A DNA stretch of 26,743 bases from Alectoria sarmentosa (Eukaryota; Ascomycota; Lecanoromycetes; Lecanorales; Parmeliaceae): NCBI GenBank assembly GCA_009733775.1, contig WOGZ01000408.1, forward strand, positions 1-26,743, read 5' to 3'. Positions 21,615-26,743 of this stretch are shown here, piece after piece. The notes under the pieces are model-generated. The model was not told the DNA's origin and did no database searches. It worked only from the letters and a program-made list of their open reading frames with translations. Position 1 is the first letter of the stretch; the number at the start of each line of letters is the position of its first letter. Position numbers and translations under genes: made by a program.

Positions 21615-24600
21615 ATAATATTATTTAAAACTATTATATTATAAACAATAATAACGTATATTAATAAAAAATAATGTTAAAATTTTAATATAAACATTAT
21701 ACGAGCGCAAATTATTATATCTCACTTTTATATTACATTTTCTTCGCGTATTAAAATTTATTAATAAATTGTATAATAAAGTGTTTTTTATATAATTCAA
21801 TTTTTTATATACGTAATATACAAAAAATATAATTATAAAACATTATTATTAATTTTTTTTAAACGAAATTTAATATAAAGATTTTATTCGATTTTTAAAT
21901 AATAATTATTATTATAATAGTTATTTATTTAAATATAATTTTATACTTATATAATGCGAAATGTCTTTTACGTGCATTTAATAATCGTCGCAATAAAAAA
22001 TTGCGAGGGGAATTATTAATTTTACGCTTTTATTAAGAATTTTGCAAAAAAAGTAATTAAAAAACTTACTTTCTTTATAATTAAAAGTTATATTAAAAAA
22101 GATTTATATACTTAAAATAATATTTCATAAATTAATTATTTAGTATTCGCGATTTTTAAGTTGAAATTTATTTTATTTTTTCATTTTTATTACAATAATA
22201 ATTTTAATTAATTAATTATATATATAAAATTTATTTTATTTTATTTAAGAGTTTTGCTTAAATATAAAAACGTTAATATTTATTTAACTTAATATTTTAA
22301 ATTATTTTTTATAATAAAAAAATCTTTTATAAAAAACTTTTATAAATTTACTTTAATAATATATTATAAATAAAAAAGATTAAACGCTTATATTAATATA
22401 ATATTAATAAAATTATAATATAATAAAAATCGAAATAATTATTTGAAAATAATGATTTTAAAAGTTTATTATATATAAATCGAACGTAATACGATTAATA
22501 TATAATAAATTTCGATTAATAAAGTTTTTTCAAATTTTCATTTTTTAAAAATTTTCACAATAATAATTTAATTATATTCGAATAAAATAATTAACTCAAT
22601 AATTAATATAATAATAATAATTAACATAATCGACGATAATTACAATTTTAAATTTAATCGACGCCTTTTTTAATTTCGTATAATATAAACATTTTCTTTA
22701 TATACGTTAATAACGATAAAAATATTTAACAATTACGTTTTAATTCTTTATTTATTATAAATAAGATTTCAATTTTTTATTATATTAAATATCGATTATT
22801 TTATTTATCGACAATGCGTTTAATTTCTTAAAATTTTTAAACTTTAAAATCGTTTTTTATATAAATAAAATTCGATTAATTATAAATAAAACGCTTATAC
22901 GAATTTGAATTATTTAATTTAAATTTTAATATTGTTATAATAAAGATCGAATAAACTCGTATATAAGTCGATTAATTTTTCGAAATATACGAAATAAACT
23001 CGTATATTATTATCTCAATTTTAATATAACAATAATATTAATAAATATATTATAATTTTTTATAAAATCGTAAATAAATCTCGTTTTCTTTTTGAAGAAA
23101 TATAAACTTATAATGTTTATTATAATTGCTTTTAATATATATATTAACGAAAATTAAAAAATTAATAAAATTAATATATATTATAAAAGATTTCAATTTA
23201 AATATAATAAAAATTGTTAAAAGATTTAAAAATTGATTAAGTTTGAAAATATGATTAATTTTATTAATTAATTTTTCGATAAATGTCGAAATGCTTGAAT
23301 TTTAAATCAATTAAAAACGAAATAAAATGTTTAATTATAATTTCAATTTTTTCAAACTTATTATAAAAATCGTAACATAATTTCGATAATTTAATTAATT
23401 CTCTTACTTTACTCGTTCGTTTACGAATAATAAATTATAAAATATAATAATTTTATATTTAATTATTTAAAAAACGTTTTTTATAACTTAAATAAAAATT
23501 TGAAATCACGATCGAATAAAACCGTTTTAAAAATGTTTTATTTAATTTTAATCGTTTCAAAAGTGCGATAGTTTATTAAATAACGATTTAAACTTTTTTT
23601 TATAACGTAAATAATTTTTTTATTAAATTTATAAGTTATTAATATAATATAATTAAAATTTAAAGAAATTATAAATATTGCAAAAATGAAATTAATTAAT
23701 TATTAAAATATAAATCGAAATTAAAGAGATATAAATTAATTATATTATTTTATAAAGTGTATATAAACGTGTTTAATAAATTCAACATTGAAGATAATAT
23801 TTTAAATAATCTTTAAAATAACGCGATAGTTTTCGTATATATTATAAATTTATTATTCGCTCGTAACATCGTACGAAATTTATATATTCTTCAACGATAT
23901 AAATAATGTTTAAAACATTTTTCACGATTAATTATAATATACAAAATCGTTTTACTTTAATAATTTTATCGAAAAATAAATTAATCTTCTTTTGTTAATA
24001 AACGACGTAAAAGATTTATGAAAAACCTTTTTAACAATAAAAAATTTAATACTTCTGCGAGAGACTTTTTTAAATTAATTTATAAATTTTGTTTTTATAA
24101 TAATTAACAAAAATTCAAATAACTTTCGATTTGAAAATTATATAATTGTAACAATTAATAAAAATTGCTTAAATTTTCTCAATATAAAAGAAAATTTAAC
24201 GACGTTCACGTTATTATAAAATGTTTTTCGATAAAAAATTTCGATAATTTTTTTTTAAAATGCGATTTTTGAAACTTTTATTTATTTCGATAAACGCGAT
24301 TGCGTAAACATAAACGTGAAAAATATTAATTTTGTTATATTTTAATAAATTTTTTTATTTATTAATATTTATTAAGCGTAAAAAAACGTTAAATATAATA
24401 TTACGCTTATTAAATTTATATTTAATATTAAACTCGAAACGTTGAAAATATTAAAAAACTTTAATTAATTCAAAATTAAATCGTACAATAAATGTTATAT
24501 TAAAAAAATCTTATTTAATAATATTTATTATATTAAAATAATTTAAATATATCATAATTTTGAATTTTAATAATTCGATAAAATTATATTTCGAACGATT

Positions 24601-26625
24601 TAAATTAATCTCGTTATTTTTAATTTGATTAATTAATAACTTTTCTCAATATTTATAAGCAATTTATTAAAAAAATTATTTATCGAATTTTTATACGTTT
24701 TTAAATAATAATACAATTTATATTAATAATATCGAAAAAGAAACTTACGATAACAAAGTTATTAAAGCTTTTTTAAATTAATTTAAAATTGCAATTTTTA
24801 CTTAATCGTGATAAATTGTTATATCGAATTTACGTTTCTTAAAAACATTAATATTAACGTATAAAATTTAATAATCGTTAAAATGAATAAAATAATAAAA
24901 TATATAAAACATTTTTTATAAAATTATAACTAAATATTATGTTATTTTCGTAAGCTTTAAAAAACGAATAATAATTATAAAAGTCTTTCGTGATTAATTA
25001 TTCTTTAAAAAAAGATTTTAATAATTCGATTTTACGATTAAATAAATATTTTGCAATCTAAACGTATTATGCAATATAACATTTAAATATTTTATTATAT
25101 TAAAGTAAATCTTTAACGTAATAAGCGTTAATGAAAATTTGAATTTATTAATAACGATTAAACGTTTTATAAAAACGATAGTTCAAACAAATTTACACGT
25201 TAACTTAATAATTATACATTTAAATATTTTATAAAAAACTTGAAAGATTTAAGAGCGACGTTTATATATTTAAACAAAGTGAAAATTTATTATAAATGCG
25301 AGATATGCTTTTATAAAATCTTGAAAAATATTATAATATCGTTAAAGTAATTTTTAAAAAGATTAAAAAGTTATAATAAATTATTAATTTCACGTTAAAC
25401 GTATATTAATAAATTATAATATCTCATAAAAAAACGTTAAATGTCTTTTATCTTCGATGCGTAAAAATAATATATTTATATCGATTTAAAGATTGTATTT
25501 TTTATTAATAAAAGAAAAAAGCATTATTAACACATATCACATAAAAGCAATCAGAAATAAAAACGATAATGTTTAATTATAAAAACAATAAATATGCGTT
25601 TTATATCGATATTTGATTAAATCTTTTAATATTTATTATTAAACGATTATAATTATTATTATTAAATAACGTTTTATATATTATAAATATAAAAAAATAA
25701 AGAAATGTTAATTATATCGTGTATTTAAATCGTTTTTAAATTTATTATTTATTAAAGATTTTATCGACGATTGCACGATTCTTGTTTTTTTTTTAATTTA
25801 TTAATAATTTTAAACTCTTAATTAACACATAATGAAATACGCATTTAACTTTATTAAAATAATTCAACAATATCATTTTTATTTATTTATAATTTAATAA
25901 AATCTTTAACGATTATTATTAATTTAATAATAGTCTCTCGCATTGCGTAAATAATAACTTTATTAAATAATATTATTTCAAAAACAATTATTAAAAACTT
26001 TTTCAAATCGATTTGAAAAAATTATTAATAAATGTTTCGAGAGTTTTTATAATTCAAGTTATTTAATGCGTTTATTTTCATAATTGAATAACGAGTTTTT
26101 AATTTCTTTTAAAATCGTTTATATAATAATAATCGTCGACGTTTAAATTTATTATAAATCTTATTTACAATGTTCGAAATAATTAAATTACTTATTTAAA
26201 GTCGTTATAAATTAAGATTACGTGAAATAATAAACTTATTATAATAATAAATAAAGCAATAAAACATTCGCTAATAAATTTAAATATATAATTTTTAAAA
26301 GATAATTTTACGCGTTTAATAAACATTATTATATAAAATCGAATTTATATTAAAATCGACTTTTTAAATAACACGTTTTATTTAATAAACGATTTTAATA
26401 AAAATGTTATCGTAAATTTAAATGTAATATAACAATTATGAATATATTTTTTGCGCATAATAATAATTAAATCGATATCTTCGATAACGAAAGCATTTAT
26501 ATTAATTAACATTTATATTCGAAAATCGTTTATCATAAAAATTTAACATTTGAATAAAAACTTTACGAGTTTTTGATTAACATTATAATGATTAAATATA
26601 TATATATTAAAATTAATATATTTAA
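21615..26625. repeat. Right-hand AT-rich RIP-degraded block
   Basis: About 5 kb in which C is found almost only before G, and stops occur every few codons on both strands. It shows no alignment with the Ty3/Gypsy copies on the left. The minus strand keeps several stretches of 30-50 codons with few stops (for example near 23,860-24,060 and around 23,300-23,420), so it was probably a coding repeat on that strand. Confidence 0.7.
21940..25400 (-). pseudogene. Possible RIP-degraded DUF3435 (tyrosine-recombinase-like) gene
   Basis: Tentative. At 22055-22044 the minus strand reads YFFC, which is CPFC after G-to-A and C-to-T changes. In the same frame, 23 codons after that Cys, follow a TAA (Gln by RIP) and MHVKDISH, giving a C-x2-C...H-x5-H finger like the one near the C-terminus of DUF3435 proteins. 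Upstream on this strand, EIKRIVDK (about 22827-22804) and INKELKRN recall the charged helices before the finger. At 25374-25327, TF-stop-SF-stop-KLL could be the TYWxxL helix of the N-terminal domain with Trp turned to stop. The catalytic Arg-His-Arg-Tyr residues were not found. DUF3435 proteins include the captain recombinases of Starship elements, but also many ordinary repeats. An unrelated repeat remains possible. Confidence 0.3.
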
Positions 26626-26637
26626 CAAGTCAGGGTT

Positions 26638-26654
26638 CATAAATTAAATTTATG
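26638..26654. repeat. 17-bp palindrome CATAAATT-A-AATTTATG
   Basis: Perfect 8-bp arms around one base, at the point where the less mutated last 120 bp begins. Short AT-rich palindromes are common, so no function is claimed. Confidence 0.7.
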
Positions 26655-26704
26655 ATATTTAAAAACAAACGAAGGCGAAACGAATCAAAGACTTAGCGTC
26701 GATC

Positions 26705-26708
<4 letters not shown>

Positions 26709-26741
<33 letters not shown>
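26709..26741 (+). repeat. Run of 33 T near the window end
   Basis: It follows about 80 bp of sequence with normal C use (for example GAAGGCGAAACG). It could be the poly-A tail of a retroelement lying to the right on the minus strand, or a simple homopolymer. Confidence 0.6.
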
Positions 26742-26743
26742 CT

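Overview
The window looks like nuclear DNA of a filamentous ascomycete (Pezizomycotina). An ordinary-composition gene island of about 8.9 kb (roughly 12,740-21,610) sits between two extremely AT-rich blocks that carry the signature of repeat-induced point mutation (RIP). The island genes have many short introns (about 50-115 bp) with GT/AG ends and CTGAC or CTAAC branch sites, which fits this group. The species cannot be named from the sequence.

Left block (1-12,740): decayed copies of one Ty3/Gypsy LTR retrotransposon with a chromodomain (chromovirus type), all on the + strand. Copy A is cut by the window start (1 to about 2,980). Copy B runs from a gag zinc-knuckle relic near 3,310, through reverse transcriptase (about 6,130-6,960), RNase H and integrase, to a chromodomain near 9,000. 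Copy C (about 9,955-12,185) is a direct tandem duplicate of the 3' part of copy B. A 1,531-bp non-autonomous LTR element (4,160-5,690) is nested in copy B. It has two 183-bp LTRs, a perfect 5-bp target duplication (ATTTA), and an internal body of G/C-richer tandem repeats and hairpins with no recognisable protein. Its two LTRs differ only by C/T and G/A transitions, and every CpG is kept. The RIP-like process here therefore spares CpG.

Gene island, all three genes on the + strand: (1) an intact 10-exon cytochrome P450 (13,698-15,853, 523 aa, CYP52-like) whose I-helix lacks the usual Thr-Thr; (2) a 14-TM DHA2-type major facilitator transporter (16,400-18,278) with one in-frame TGA at a position where Trp is expected; (3) an intact 6-exon rhodopsin-fold/PTH11-like integral membrane protein (19,629-21,057, about 376 aa). 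A P450 next to an efflux-type transporter is what one sees in a metabolite or detoxification cluster, but no backbone synthase or transcription factor is present, so that link is inference.

Right block (about 21,615-26,625): another RIP-degraded stretch. The minus strand holds faint protein remnants whose order and RIP-consistent substitutions suggest a DUF3435 (tyrosine-recombinase-like) gene; this is tentative. The last 120 bp is less mutated and ends in a run of 33 T.
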